Shown: piece by piece, positions 8,605 to 17,793 of the stretch
Position numbering within the stretch: position 1 is the stretch's first letter
Layout of the letters: each line of letters opens with the position of its first letter
NCBI GenBank assembly: GCA_002314145.1
Contig: DCCG01000006.1
Location: 62,001-126,000 of the forward strand
Direction of reading: 5' to 3'
DNA from: Thalassolituus sp. UBA1087
Lineage (GTDB): Bacteria > Pseudomonadota > Gammaproteobacteria > Pseudomonadales > Oceanobacteraceae
Length of the DNA stretch: 64,000 nt
Position numbers and translations under genes: made by a program
Notes under the pieces: model-generated
The model's input: only the letters and a program-made list of their open reading frames with translations
What the model was told of the DNA's origin: nothing
Database searches by the model: none

Positions 8605-9666
8605 ATGCGATTATTCAAGACCATGATGACCGCCGCCGTACTGGCCGGCGGTCTGTCTGCAGCCGCAGTCAATGCCAAAGAAACCGTCAATGTCGGTATC
8701 TGTGTATCCTGGCCGGGCTACTCCATGATGAAACTGGCCAGTGAGCAGGACCTCACCGGCGATTACGAGCTGAACTTCACCATTTTTGAGGACCCGCTGG
8801 GCGGGCATTCAGCACTGGCGGCGGGTCAGATTGATGTTTACGGCTGTACGTCGGAATACACACCGCTGGCCGTGGACCGCGGTACGGACGTGGCGATTGT
8901 TGCGGATCTCAACCCTTCTTATGGTGTGGACCACATCGTGATGGCTGCGGATACGGACCCTCAGTCCATCGCCGGTAAAAAAGTGGCCGCGCCTCAGGCC
9001 TACATCGGCAACCTGCTGATGGGCTTATGGCTGGACGATAATGGCATCAAACCAGACGATGTCGAATGGGTAAACCTGAATGCAGATGAAGCCGTCGGTC
9101 CGATGATTTCCGGCGATCTGGCAGCGGGCTACATGTACGAACCCTGGATCAGCAAAGTGCTTGAAGCCATGCCGGGGGCATCCAGTGTGGTTAACACAGA
9201 AGATGAAGAAATGTTGAAAACCGGCATTTTCATGGATGCTCTGTACATGAATAAAAACTTCATCAAAGAAAACCGCAAAGCGGCTGTGGCGGTATTGAAA
9301 GCGCGCTGGGATGGCCTGGCTTACTGGCATGAAAATACGGCAGCTGCCAATAAACAGATAGCAAAATTTCTGCAGTGGCCGGAAGAAGATATCGCCTATG
9401 TGGTCGGTACCAATGGCAAGTATCTGTCCGGCGGTATTTACCTGTACGACTTTGATGAATCGGCCCGTATGTGTGGCGTACTGGATGGGGAACCACCCTT
9501 TGGTATCGCCAATGGCGGCATGACAGATGCGCTGGCATTGACTAACGACTGGTGGATTAAGCTGGGTGTGATGGAAAACAAAGTCGATGTCTCAGAAGCG
9601 GTCGACTGCTCATTGATGGCTGATCTGGTTAAGAGCGGTTACCGCCAGTCCCTGTCGGCGCGCTGA
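8605..9666 (+). CDS. ABC transporter substrate-binding protein, TauA/SsuA/NMT1-type
   Basis: A 353-residue periplasmic binding protein. Three consecutive ATGs occur; the third is preferred because AGGGGA ends 6 bases before it, and it gives a clean signal peptide (MRLFKTMMTAAVLAGG...AVNA, then KETVNVG). The body fits the taurine/sulfonate/nitrate-type binding fold, with GGHSALAAGQIDVYGC near residue 70. It heads an operon with a matching permease and ATPase. The family binds varied small molecules (sulfonates, pyrimidines, guanidine-related compounds), so substrate is not readable from sequence. The creatininase-like and ureohydrolase neighbours suggest a guanidino or ureido compound. Confidence 0.88.
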   Translation: MRLFKTMMTAAVLAGGLSAAAVNAKETVNVGICVSWPGYSMMKLASEQDLTGDYELNFTIFEDPLGGHSALAAGQIDVYGCTSEYTPLAVDRGTDVAIVADLNPSYGVDHIVMAADTDPQSIAGKKVAAPQAYIGNLLMGLWLDDNGIKPDDVEWVNLNADEAVGPMISGDLAAGYMYEPWISKVLEAMPGASSVVNTEDEEMLKTGIFMDALYMNKNFIKENRKAAVAVLKARWDGLAYWHENTAAANKQIAKFLQWPEEDIAYVVGTNGKYLSGGIYLYDFDESARMCGVLDGEPPFGIANGGMTDALALTNDWWIKLGVMENKVDVSEAVDCSLMADLVKSGYRQSLSAR

Positions 9667-9738
9667 GTTCTGCCATAAAGAACGATCAATTGCTGACACA
9701 AAGCGGCGGGGCACTCAGCTCCGCTGCATCTTAAACGG

Positions 9739-10593
9739 ATGGATCTTATGTCCGAAGTAAACAGCCGGAAAGCAGAAAATCAAAGCCTGACAGGTAAGCG
9801 TAATAAACGCTTTCTTGAGGTTCGTAAGCCCGTATCCCGGCGTCAGAAAATCCTCTCCGGTGTGGGTATCTGGGCCGTCTTTTTTGCGGTCTGGTATCTC
9901 TCAACCCACGCGGGCTGGGTGAACAAATTACTGGTGCCGGCACCGGAGCAGGTGTTTGGCAGCCTTTATGAACTGATTGCCGAACGCGGCTTTATGTCTG
10001 ATATCGGTATTTCCATTGCCCGCGTCATCGGCGCTTTTCTGATGGCCAGTGTGGTGGCTGTGCCGCTGGGTATTCTGATGGGAACCTTCCCGGCGATCGA
10101 AGCTATCTTTGCCCCTTTTGTATCCGCCTGGCGTTATCTGCCGGCCCCCTCTTTTATTCCGATTCTGCTGATGTGGTTCGGTACCGGAGAAGCCCCGAAG
10201 CTGGCACTGCTGTTTATTGGCGTCATCTTCTTTCTGATCACGCTGGTGATGGATGCCACTAAAAATGTACGCGCGGAATTAATTGAAACCGCGCTGACGC
10301 TGGGCGCCAATCGCCGCATAACCTTATTTAATGTGGTGCTGCCCGCGGTGTTGCCGGATGTGATGGTTGCTATGCGGCAGATGCTGGCCATGGCCTGGAC
10401 CTATCTGGTGATTGCTGAAATTGTGGCTTCCACCACGGGCATCGGTGCCATGATGATGCGCGCCCGCCGTTTCCTGAATACCGATGAAATTCTCGCCGGT
10501 ATTTTAGTGATCGGAGCACTGGGGCTGTTGTTTGATCTGTTGTTTGCGCAGCTGCACCGCTGGCTGTTTCCTTATCTGCGGGAGAAGCGCTGA
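9739..10593 (+). CDS. ABC transporter permease, TauC/SsuC type
   Basis: A 284-residue inner-membrane permease with a basic 40-residue N-terminal tail and about six hydrophobic segments. The cytoplasmic EAA loop reads ETALTLGANRRITLFNVVLP. The ATG at 9748 is an alternative start, with GGATGGA just before it. The stop overlaps the ATPase start as TGATG, indicating translational coupling. It forms one importer with the flanking binding protein and ATPase. Confidence 0.92.
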   Translation: MDLMSEVNSRKAENQSLTGKRNKRFLEVRKPVSRRQKILSGVGIWAVFFAVWYLSTHAGWVNKLLVPAPEQVFGSLYELIAERGFMSDIGISIARVIGAFLMASVVAVPLGILMGTFPAIEAIFAPFVSAWRYLPAPSFIPILLMWFGTGEAPKLALLFIGVIFFLITLVMDATKNVRAELIETALTLGANRRITLFNVVLPAVLPDVMVAMRQMLAMAWTYLVIAEIVASTTGIGAMMMRARRFLNTDEILAGILVIGALGLLFDLLFAQLHRWLFPYLREKR

Positions 10594-11381
10594 TGTCTGA
10601 TGCTTTATTAACGATGAAAGGAATCAGCAAAGATTTTGAGCTGGCAGATGGCTCAGCAATACGGGCCGTCAATGATGTGTCACTGACGGTGGAAGAAAAC
10701 TCTGTCTGTGTACTGCTGGGCCCCTCCGGCTGTGGTAAATCCACCATTCTGCGCATGATGGCCGGTCTGGAAGATCCCAGCGCCGGTGACATTATGCTGA
10801 AGCAACATCCGGTAATGGGGCCGGCGCGCGAGCGTGGCATGGTGTTTCAGGCTTACACCTCATTCGACTGGCTGAGCGTGCGTAAAAACGTCGAATTCGG
10901 CATGAAGATCAATGGTGTCGGGGCCCGTGAGCGAAAAGAAAAAGCCGAGCACTTTATTAAGCTGGTGGGGCTGGAAAAATTTATTGATGCCTATCCGACG
11001 CAATTATCCGGCGGCATGCGTCAGCGCGTGGCCATTGCCCGCACGCTGGCAAACGGTCCGGAATTACTTCTGATGGATGAGCCATTCGGCGCCCTGGACG
11101 CGGAAACCCGCTGGCATATGCAGGAGCTGATGGTTCAGATTGCCAATGAAGAAAATACCAGCATGGTCATTGTGACCCATGACCTGGAAGAGGCCATATT
11201 TCTGGCGGACAAAATCATTTTTCTGTCGGCACACCCGGGCCGGGTGAAAGAAGTCATTATTCCGGATTTCAAAGACGGAAAACGGATAGCCGACAAAGAA
11301 CATATTGTGCAGCTGCCGGGTTACGCCGCGCTGGAACACAAACTGATGCGTCTGATGCGCGAAGAAGGTGAACGGGAATGA
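10593..11381 (+). CDS. ABC transporter ATP-binding protein, TauB/SsuB type
   Basis: A 262-residue ATPase with Walker A GPSGCGKST near residue 45, signature LSGGMRQR near residue 135, Walker B LLLMDEPFGALD, and the switch His in VTHDLEEA. Length and motifs match the nitrate/sulfonate/taurine importer ATPases. Its start overlaps the permease stop and its stop overlaps the creatininase-like gene by four bases (ATGA). Import and the first enzymatic step therefore appear translationally coupled. Confidence 0.93.
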   Translation: MSDALLTMKGISKDFELADGSAIRAVNDVSLTVEENSVCVLLGPSGCGKSTILRMMAGLEDPSAGDIMLKQHPVMGPARERGMVFQAYTSFDWLSVRKNVEFGMKINGVGARERKEKAEHFIKLVGLEKFIDAYPTQLSGGMRQRVAIARTLANGPELLLMDEPFGALDAETRWHMQELMVQIANEENTSMVIVTHDLEEAIFLADKIIFLSAHPGRVKEVIIPDFKDGKRIADKEHIVQLPGYAALEHKLMRLMREEGERE

Positions 11382-12163
11382 GAAAAAGTACAATGCGCAC
11401 GGTAGTGATGTCAGAGATGACATGGCCGGAATACGAACAGGCGCTGAAAGATAATCCGGTGGTCTTTATTCCGACGGGTGCCGTTGAGCAACATGGCCCT
11501 CATCTTCCTATGGGGGTGGACTACATGCTGCCCATGGCCATTGCCCGTGATGTCGCAGAAAATGTCGGCGGCATCGTCGCTGCCCCTGTGACTTATGGCT
11601 ATAAATCCATGCCACGCTCCGGTGGCGGGCCTTTTTTTCCCGGCAGCACGGGAGTGGATGGTCACACACTGAGTATGGTGGTGCGGGATATTATCCGCGA
11701 ATTAGTGCGTCACGGTGTGCGTCGTATCTGCGTGCTGGACGGTAATTACGAAAACCTGTGGTTTCTGAATGAAGGCATTGATCTGGCCATGCGTGAAGTC
11801 GGTGACAAAGGCGTGCGGGTTATGTGCCTGCAGCACTGGGAATTTCTGACCGAAGAGACACTGAATAAAATTTTCCCCGATGGCTATCCGGGGATTGAGC
11901 TCGAGCACGCCGCGGTACTGGAAACCTCACTGATGCAGCATTATTACCCGGATACCGTGCTGAATGATTTGTTGCCCGATAATAAACCCGCAGGTGCACC
12001 CTGTTACGACGTTTGGCCTGCCCGGCGGGAATGGGTACCGGCAGAAGGTTCACTGGTTTCCGCTGCCGCCGCAACGGCCGAAAAAGGGGCTGTTATGGCG
12101 CAGCAGTATCGTGAGGATATGAGTGCTGCCATTGAGAAAGAATTTTACGGCAGCGACAGCTGA
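11378..12163 (+). CDS. Creatininase-family amidohydrolase with altered metal site
   Basis: A 261-residue cytoplasmic protein that resembles Pseudomonas creatininase (creatinine to creatine). The metal-site motif GAVEQHG gives Glu37 and His39, Asp48 sits in GVDYMLP, Glu125 in NYEN, and the EH of ELEHAAVLETSLM is kept. SGGG...FPGST and ELVRHGVRR are also family blocks. The residue equivalent to the creatininase ligand His120 is Asn123 here (DGNYEN instead of NGHYEN), so metal binding or the reaction may differ. Coupling to the importer ATPase makes the imported compound its probable substrate. Creatinine is one candidate; another cyclic amide or ureide is equally possible. No creatinase is present in the window. 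Confidence 0.85.
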   Translation: MRKSTMRTVVMSEMTWPEYEQALKDNPVVFIPTGAVEQHGPHLPMGVDYMLPMAIARDVAENVGGIVAAPVTYGYKSMPRSGGGPFFPGSTGVDGHTLSMVVRDIIRELVRHGVRRICVLDGNYENLWFLNEGIDLAMREVGDKGVRVMCLQHWEFLTEETLNKIFPDGYPGIELEHAAVLETSLMQHYYPDTVLNDLLPDNKPAGAPCYDVWPARREWVPAEGSLVSAAAATAEKGAVMAQQYREDMSAAIEKEFYGSDS

Positions 12164-12173
12164 GGTAACAGCG

Positions 12174-12941
12174 ATGACGATCTCTTTTGATTTCAGCGGC
12201 AAAAAAGTACTGGTTACAGGGGCCAGCAGTGGTATTGGTCTGGGCGTCGCCCGGGCCTTCGCTACCAGTGGCGCAGACGTGTATATCCTGGCTGAAAGTT
12301 CAGACATACACAGCGTTGCTGAAACACTGCCGGGTAAGGTTACGCCATTGCAATGCGATATTTCTGACCGCGACGCCGTGACCCGTGTACTGTCTGCGCT
12401 GCCGCAACTGGACGTGCTGGTGAACAATGCCGGAATGGAACGTCCGACGCCGTTAAATGGTCCGGCTCCGCAAACGGATGACACCTTTGAAAAAATTCTG
12501 GCAGTGAATATTGCCGGCACCAGCCACGTAACCCGGGCGCTGGTAAATCAGATAAAAGATGGCGGGAAAATTATTCTCACCTCATCAATCTGGGGAAAAA
12601 CCTCGGTGCCGGAGTTTTCCGCTTACGCGGCCAGTAAACATGCCATGATCGGTCTCACCCGCACCTGGGCGCAGGAGCTGGGTCCACGAAATATCTGTGT
12701 GAATGCCGTGTGTCCGGGCTGGATAAAAACAGAATCTGCATTAGCGTCGTTAAAGAGCATGGCGCAGACCACCGGTCGCAGTGAAGCGGGTATCGAAGCG
12801 GAAATCAGTGCCACTCAGGCTCTGCCGGGCCTGATGGTGGCCGATGATATTGCTGGCCTGTATTTGTTTCTTGCCAGCCCGGCTGCCAATAATATTACCG
12901 GTCAGGCGATCAATATCGATCGCGGTGAGGTGATGGTATGA
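12174..12941 (+). CDS. Short-chain dehydrogenase/reductase
   Basis: A 255-residue NAD(P)-dependent oxidoreductase. The start is the ATG after GAGGTAAC, giving MTISFDFSGKK; the longer frame from 12123 reads through the previous gene. The cofactor motif TGASSGIG is at residues 13-20, NNAG follows near residue 85, and the catalytic Ser...YAASK lies near residues 139-158. It ends with GQAINIDRGEVMV, and its stop overlaps the next gene's ATG. A second such enzyme directly follows, so the pair probably oxidises alcohol intermediates of the imported compound. Substrate unknown. Confidence 0.9.
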   Translation: MTISFDFSGKKVLVTGASSGIGLGVARAFATSGADVYILAESSDIHSVAETLPGKVTPLQCDISDRDAVTRVLSALPQLDVLVNNAGMERPTPLNGPAPQTDDTFEKILAVNIAGTSHVTRALVNQIKDGGKIILTSSIWGKTSVPEFSAYAASKHAMIGLTRTWAQELGPRNICVNAVCPGWIKTESALASLKSMAQTTGRSEAGIEAEISATQALPGLMVADDIAGLYLFLASPAANNITGQAINIDRGEVMV

Positions 12942-13708
12942 ATCAGACATCATCCGCAAAACCCCTGGCAGGGAAAATTGCCGTGGTAACCGGTGCGTCT
13001 AAAGGTATTGGCCGCGCCATTGCTCTGGCTCTGGCGGAGCAGGGATCGAAAGTCGCCATCTGCCACCATCAGGATGGACTGAATGCCGCGGACACTCTGT
13101 CTGAACTGCAGACAAAAACCGAAGCCCTGTGTGCTGATATTGATATCGCCGATGAATATCAGACGGAAATATTTTTTGATCAGGTAGAAGCTGAATTAGG
13201 AATACCGTCGGTTATCGTCAGCAACGCCGGTATTATTCACGAAGCCCCCCTTACCGACACCCGGGCAGAAGATTTTGACCGCGTTATTGATGTTAATTTA
13301 CGTGGCTGTTTTCTGGTTAACCGGGAAGCTGTGCGGCGTATCAAGCGTGCCGCCATACCACAGGGGCGGATTATTAATGTCGCCTCTGACCTTGGTTATC
13401 TGGGGCGTGAAAATATGGTGTCTTATTGTGCATCGAAGGGCGGCGTGATCAGCCTTACCCGCGCGCTGGCACGTGAGCTGGCGCCGGATATTCTGGTTAA
13501 TGCCATCGCACCGGGGCCGGTGGATACCGATATGACCAGCATCGAGCACATGAGTGAAGAGGCCTTAGCCAAAGACCTGAATTCACCGCTGGCCCGCTTT
13601 GGTTCGCCGCATGATATTGCCGCTATGGCAGCGTTTCTGGCCGGCCCGCAGGCGGGGTTCATTACCGGCCAGTGTTTCGGTGTGAACGGCGGCAGTGTGA
13701 TGCCCTGA
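12938..13708 (+). CDS. Short-chain dehydrogenase/reductase, 3-oxoacyl-ACP reductase-like
   Basis: A 256-residue oxidoreductase with TGASKGIG near residue 19, SNAG in the NNAG position, and the catalytic YCASK. The C-terminus FITGQCFGVNGGSVMP is typical of FabG-like enzymes. It is coupled by a four-base ATGA overlap to the preceding dehydrogenase, with which it shares the fold but only modest sequence similarity. It is probably a catabolic dehydrogenase in the same pathway; a role in fatty-acid synthesis is unlikely from context. Confidence 0.9.
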   Translation: MNQTSSAKPLAGKIAVVTGASKGIGRAIALALAEQGSKVAICHHQDGLNAADTLSELQTKTEALCADIDIADEYQTEIFFDQVEAELGIPSVIVSNAGIIHEAPLTDTRAEDFDRVIDVNLRGCFLVNREAVRRIKRAAIPQGRIINVASDLGYLGRENMVSYCASKGGVISLTRALARELAPDILVNAIAPGPVDTDMTSIEHMSEEALAKDLNSPLARFGSPHDIAAMAAFLAGPQAGFITGQCFGVNGGSVMP

Positions 13709-13804
13709 CGTTAACAAACCTCATATTCTGTACTGCTGTCGCAGTACATTCTGACACGCTGAGCAGCACTCTCTGTTCAGTACTCTGTTGCGCGGAGAAG
13801 CAAG

Positions 13805-14749
13805 ATGAGTAACGACCCGAAAACCCAGCCGCGGTATAGCGGCATTCCAACCTTTATGCGTACGCCTTACACCACAGATCTGAGCGCAATTGATATCGCG
13901 CTGATCGGTGTTCCGTTTGACGGCGGTGTCACTAACCGCACCGGTACCCGTCACGGGCCAAGGGAAGTACGTAATCAATCCAGCCTGATGCGTACCATTA
14001 ATCAGGCAACCGGCATTGCGCCTTTTGAACTGGCGCGGGTGGGAGATATCGGTGATGCTCTGCCCGATAATCCGTTCGAGCTGATTGCCTCGCATAAGGC
14101 TATCCAGTCATTTTTTGAACCGGTAAAAACTGCCGGGGTTTTACCCTTATCGGCCGGCGGGGATCATTCCATTACCTTACCGATTCTCCGTGCCATTGCC
14201 AAAGACGGCCCGGTGGCGCTGGTACATTTTGATGCCCACTGCGACACGGGCGATGATTATCTGGGGTCTAAATTTCATCATGGTTCACCGTTTAAAATTG
14301 CGGCGGAAGAAGGCCTGATCGACCCGGAGAAAACCATTCAGATCGGTATTCGTGGTGGTATTACCGACCGTGAGCAATGGAAGTTCAGCTACGACAGCGG
14401 TATGCGCGTTATTCATATCGAAGAGTTTTATGACATGGGCGTGGATGCTGTCATTGATGAAATTCACAAGGTGGTGGGTGACAGTCCGGTGTATGTCACC
14501 TTCGATGTCGATGGCCTGGACCCTGTGTATGCGCCGGGTACCGGCACGCCGGAAGTCGGCGGTTTTACCAGCTTTGAAGCCCAGAAAATGCTGCGTTCAC
14601 TGGCCGATCTCCATATCATCGGCGGCGATGTGGTGGAAGTCTCTCCGCCATTTGATCCCAGTGGGGTAACAGCATTGGTTGGCGCGACCATGATGTTTGA
14701 AATTCTGTGTGTGATGAGCGAATCCCTGCGGCGCCGGAAGCATGACTGA
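13805..14749 (+). CDS. Agmatinase-family ureohydrolase, guanidinopropionase/guanidinobutyrase-like
   Basis: A 314-residue manganese enzyme that hydrolyses a guanidino group to urea and an amine. Metal ligands are His121 (GGDHS), Asp143, His145 and Asp147 (DAHCDT), and Asp234 and Asp236 (DVDGLDP). The N-terminal SGIPTFMRTPY and the TNRTGTRHGPREVRNQSSLMR block resemble Pseudomonas guanidinopropionase (GpuA) more than GbuA, as far as I can recall them. Candidate substrates are 3-guanidinopropionate, 4-guanidinobutyrate or a related compound. GGAGAAGCAAG precedes the ATG. A 96-base gap separates it from the dehydrogenases; no terminator is seen. Confidence 0.88.
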   Translation: MSNDPKTQPRYSGIPTFMRTPYTTDLSAIDIALIGVPFDGGVTNRTGTRHGPREVRNQSSLMRTINQATGIAPFELARVGDIGDALPDNPFELIASHKAIQSFFEPVKTAGVLPLSAGGDHSITLPILRAIAKDGPVALVHFDAHCDTGDDYLGSKFHHGSPFKIAAEEGLIDPEKTIQIGIRGGITDREQWKFSYDSGMRVIHIEEFYDMGVDAVIDEIHKVVGDSPVYVTFDVDGLDPVYAPGTGTPEVGGFTSFEAQKMLRSLADLHIIGGDVVEVSPPFDPSGVTALVGATMMFEILCVMSESLRRRKHD

Positions 14750-14904
14750 ACCCTGGCCGGGACTGCGACACAGATGACAATCCATGGTGGGTTCTGTACC
14801 CGGCAGCACAATGCTTTAATATTCCTGTTATGAAATATTTATTATTCATGGTGAATATCCATGCCTGAGGCAGGGCTGTTCACCGCAAAAAGGCAGGAGA
14901 GCCA

Positions 14905-15801
14905 ATGATCGCCGGTGTGTTTCTGGCCATATCGGCCTGTATGTTGTTCGGCCTGCTCAGCTATTACAGCACGCTGTTGCCGCCCATGGATGCTTATGGC
15001 ATCTGGAGCTGGCGGGTGCTGGCAACTCTGGTGCTGGTGGCTGTGGTGATATCTGTACAGGGGCGCTGGCGTCTGTTTGCCCGTGAAATGACCGACATTC
15101 TGCGCGTCCCCGGCTATATCGCAGCCACCCTGTTTGCCGGATTGATGATGGGGTTTCAGCTCGGCCTGTTCGGTTGGGCGCCCTTGCATGGTGTCAGTCA
15201 GGATGTGGCCATGGGGTACTTTCTGATGCCGCTGGTGATGGTGCTGGCCGGACGTTTTCTGTTTAACGAAAAACTCAGCCTGGTACGGACACTGGCGGTG
15301 GCCTGTGCCGCGTTTGGTGTTGGCGCAGAGCTGATCCGCAGCGGCGGTTTCTCCTGGGTGTCGCTGGTGATTATGCTGGGGATGCCACTGTATTTTATCG
15401 TCAAAGACAAACTGCAGACGTCACCATTATCCATGCTGATGGCCGAGCAGATTGTCGTGCTACCGGTAGCATTCGCCATTCTCATAGCACAGGACTGGAC
15501 GCCGGATTACTTTGCCGCCGAAGGCGCCATGGCCTGGCTGATGATTCTGGGGCTGGGTTTAATCAGTGGCGGTTCCCTGCTGTTTTATATTGCCGCCAGC
15601 AAAAAGCTGCCTTACGCCTTATTCGGCATGCTGGGTTATGTGGAGCCGTTGTTGATTTTTGTGGTGTCGCTGGTTCTGGGTGAAGCTTTTACAGCACAGG
15701 ATCTGTGGACCTATATTCCGATCTGGATAGCGATTCTGTTTCTGCTGGCAGATGGCTGGCTGCATCTGCGTAATCACAAACGTGCACCGGCTGCTGCTTA
15801 G
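14905..15801 (+). CDS. EamA/RarD-type DMT superfamily permease (second paralog)
   Basis: A 298-residue membrane transporter clearly paralogous to the protein at 6909 over its full length. It has about ten hydrophobic segments and shared blocks FGLLSYYS, QLGLFGWAP, LFGMLGYVEPLL and WTYIPIWIA. AGGAGAGCCA precedes the ATG. It directly follows the ureohydrolase gene. It may export an end product such as an amine or amino acid, or it may import a substrate; the family gives no firm answer. Confidence 0.87.
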   Translation: MIAGVFLAISACMLFGLLSYYSTLLPPMDAYGIWSWRVLATLVLVAVVISVQGRWRLFAREMTDILRVPGYIAATLFAGLMMGFQLGLFGWAPLHGVSQDVAMGYFLMPLVMVLAGRFLFNEKLSLVRTLAVACAAFGVGAELIRSGGFSWVSLVIMLGMPLYFIVKDKLQTSPLSMLMAEQIVVLPVAFAILIAQDWTPDYFAAEGAMAWLMILGLGLISGGSLLFYIAASKKLPYALFGMLGYVEPLLIFVVSLVLGEAFTAQDLWTYIPIWIAILFLLADGWLHLRNHKRAPAAA

Positions 15802-16019
15802 CCTGGTGGCATAAAACAGCCTTCAGAACTATCGCAAAATGGCAGAAACTGCCCTGACAGACCTTACCTGTGGCATTGCGGAGATTGTCTTGATGAAATG
15901 GCCCGCAGCACTGATTCAGTCACTGGGCTGGGATAAGCTTATCTTTTAACGTAACCAACGTAACGCATTGAACGCATTCACTTCTGATGCATTGATTCGG
16001 GCATTTATCACAGGTACGC

Positions 16020-17498
16020 ATGATGGCAACGCAACTTTTTATTAACGGTCAGTTTACCGACCCGCAGCAGGGCAAAACCCTGGATGTAATCGATCCGGCC
16101 ACAGAGCAGGTGTTTGACCAGCTTGCCGCTGCTACCGCAGAGGATGTGGAGCTGGCCGTCAACGCCGCGCGCGCATCCTTTGACAGCGGAGTGTGGCAAA
16201 ATCAGACAGCAGAACAGCGCGGCAAGGTGCTGCGCAAAGTCTCTGAGCTGATTAATGAACGTCTGGATGAAATTGCCGCACTGGAAGTAAAAGACAATGG
16301 CAAACCCTTTCCGGAAGCTCAGTGGGATGTGGAAGATGCGGCATTCTGCTTTACCTATTATGCGGAGCTGGCCGAACAGATGGCGGCCAGCCCGGACGAA
16401 TTGATCGATGTCGGAGACGACCGTTTTAGCTCAAAAGTGGTGAAAGACCCGGTCGGTGTCGTCGGCGCCATTGTGCCGTGGAATTTCCCGTTATTAATGG
16501 CGGTATGGAAAGTCGCTCCGGCGCTGGCTGCTGGCTGCAGTATCGTGCTTAAGCCGTCTGAGTTGTGTTCCCTGTCCTGTGTTGAGCTGGCAAAAATCAT
16601 TAAAGAAGCCGGTGTCCCCGATGGCGTATTTAATTTAATCACCGGCCTGGGAACAGAAGCCGGTGCCCCCATCGCAGAACATCCGCTGGTCGATAAGCTG
16701 GCCTTTACCGGCTCGGTGCCCACCGGTTCACGTATTATGGCGGCGGCAGCCAAAGACATACGTACCGTCAGCCTGGAATTAGGCGGTAAATCGCCGTTTA
16801 TTATTTTCGACGACTGCGATATCGAAAAAGCCGTCGAATGGATTATGTTCGGGATTTTCTGGAATCAGGGACAGGTCTGTTCTGCTACCTCACGTGTGCT
16901 GGTTCATGAAGAAATTTTTGAATCCCTGATGGTACGCCTGTGCATCGAAGCTGAAAAAATCACCACAGGTCCGGGCATGGAAGAGGGGGTATTACTGGGC
17001 CCTCTGGTATCCGCCGGGCAATACAACAAAGTACTGGGCTTTATAGCAGATGCCAGAGCCGCAGGGATTGAACCTGTGTTTGGCGGCGAGCGCCCGGCCG
17101 GATTGGATACAGGCTATTATCTGCAGCCCACTATTTATGCTGACGTACCAACCGATGCCACCATCTGGAAAGAAGAAGTCTTTGGCCCGGTGGTGTGCGT
17201 GAATAAATTCGCCAGCGAAGAAGAAGCTATTGCCCTCGCCAACGACAGCGAATTTGGTCTCGGCGGTGCGGTCATGTCGGATGACCTGCAGCGTTGTGAT
17301 CGTGTGGCCAAAGCGCTGAAGGCCGGCATCATCTGGGTGAACTGTTCTCAGCCAACCTTTGCTCAGGCACCATGGGGTGGTTATAAAAAATCCGGTATTG
17401 GCCGTGAGCTGGGCCGTTGGGGCATCGAAAATTATTTTGAAACCAAACAGATTACCGCCTTCAATAAAGACGAACGCTGGGGCTGGTATATTAAATAG
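16020..17498 (+). CDS. Aldehyde dehydrogenase, betaine/aminoaldehyde type
   Basis: A 492-residue NAD(P)-dependent aldehyde dehydrogenase. The catalytic nucleophile is Cys287 (WNQGQVCSATSRV) and the general base Glu253 (LELGGKSP); the NAD-binding GSVPTGS is present. The sequence family includes betaine aldehyde, 4-guanidinobutyraldehyde and related aminoaldehyde dehydrogenases. Between a ureohydrolase and a gamma-glutamylpolyamine synthetase-like gene, an aminoaldehyde or guanidinoaldehyde substrate is the best inference. The 218-base upstream gap suggests its own promoter and contains a perfect palindrome, GATAAGCTTATC, at 15932-15943. Confidence 0.9.
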   Translation: MMATQLFINGQFTDPQQGKTLDVIDPATEQVFDQLAAATAEDVELAVNAARASFDSGVWQNQTAEQRGKVLRKVSELINERLDEIAALEVKDNGKPFPEAQWDVEDAAFCFTYYAELAEQMAASPDELIDVGDDRFSSKVVKDPVGVVGAIVPWNFPLLMAVWKVAPALAAGCSIVLKPSELCSLSCVELAKIIKEAGVPDGVFNLITGLGTEAGAPIAEHPLVDKLAFTGSVPTGSRIMAAAAKDIRTVSLELGGKSPFIIFDDCDIEKAVEWIMFGIFWNQGQVCSATSRVLVHEEIFESLMVRLCIEAEKITTGPGMEEGVLLGPLVSAGQYNKVLGFIADARAAGIEPVFGGERPAGLDTGYYLQPTIYADVPTDATIWKEEVFGPVVCVNKFASEEEAIALANDSEFGLGGAVMSDDLQRCDRVAKALKAGIIWVNCSQPTFAQAPWGGYKKSGIGRELGRWGIENYFETKQITAFNKDERWGWYIK

Positions 17499-17504
17499 CC
17501 GGCC

Positions 17505-17705
17505 GGGCTACCACGCAGGAGCGTGGGAGCCAGAATAATAAGGACTTCCGCAGGAGTGTGGAAGCCAGATTGCTCTCGTTCCCACGCTCCAGCGTGGGAA
17601 TGTTGCTCTACTCTCCTTCCTATTACTCTCGTTCCCACGCTCCGCGTGGGAATGCTTACCTCCACTTGCCAGATTGTTCTCGTTCCCATGCGCCTGCGTG
17701 GAAAG
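17505..17705. repeat. Cluster of dispersed palindromic repeats (first block)
   Basis: Five degenerate units share an imperfect palindrome of the form CGTTCCCACGC-n-GCGTGGGAATG. Two copies read ctcgttcccacgctc...gcgtgggaatg (17574-17602 and 17627-17654). Others read ctaccacgc...gcgtgggagcc (17508-17531), a decayed copy at 17543-17566 and another at 17678-17704. Spacing is irregular. The same family recurs at 23093-23430. Open frames crossing the block are not genes. Confidence 0.85.
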
Positions 17706-17793
17706 CAGACGGTTACCAGGCGCGAAAATTACTCCCCCTTTATCAGGCAAAGCGTATTACACTCTCGTTATCGATTGTATTGCCGGAGTCTGT

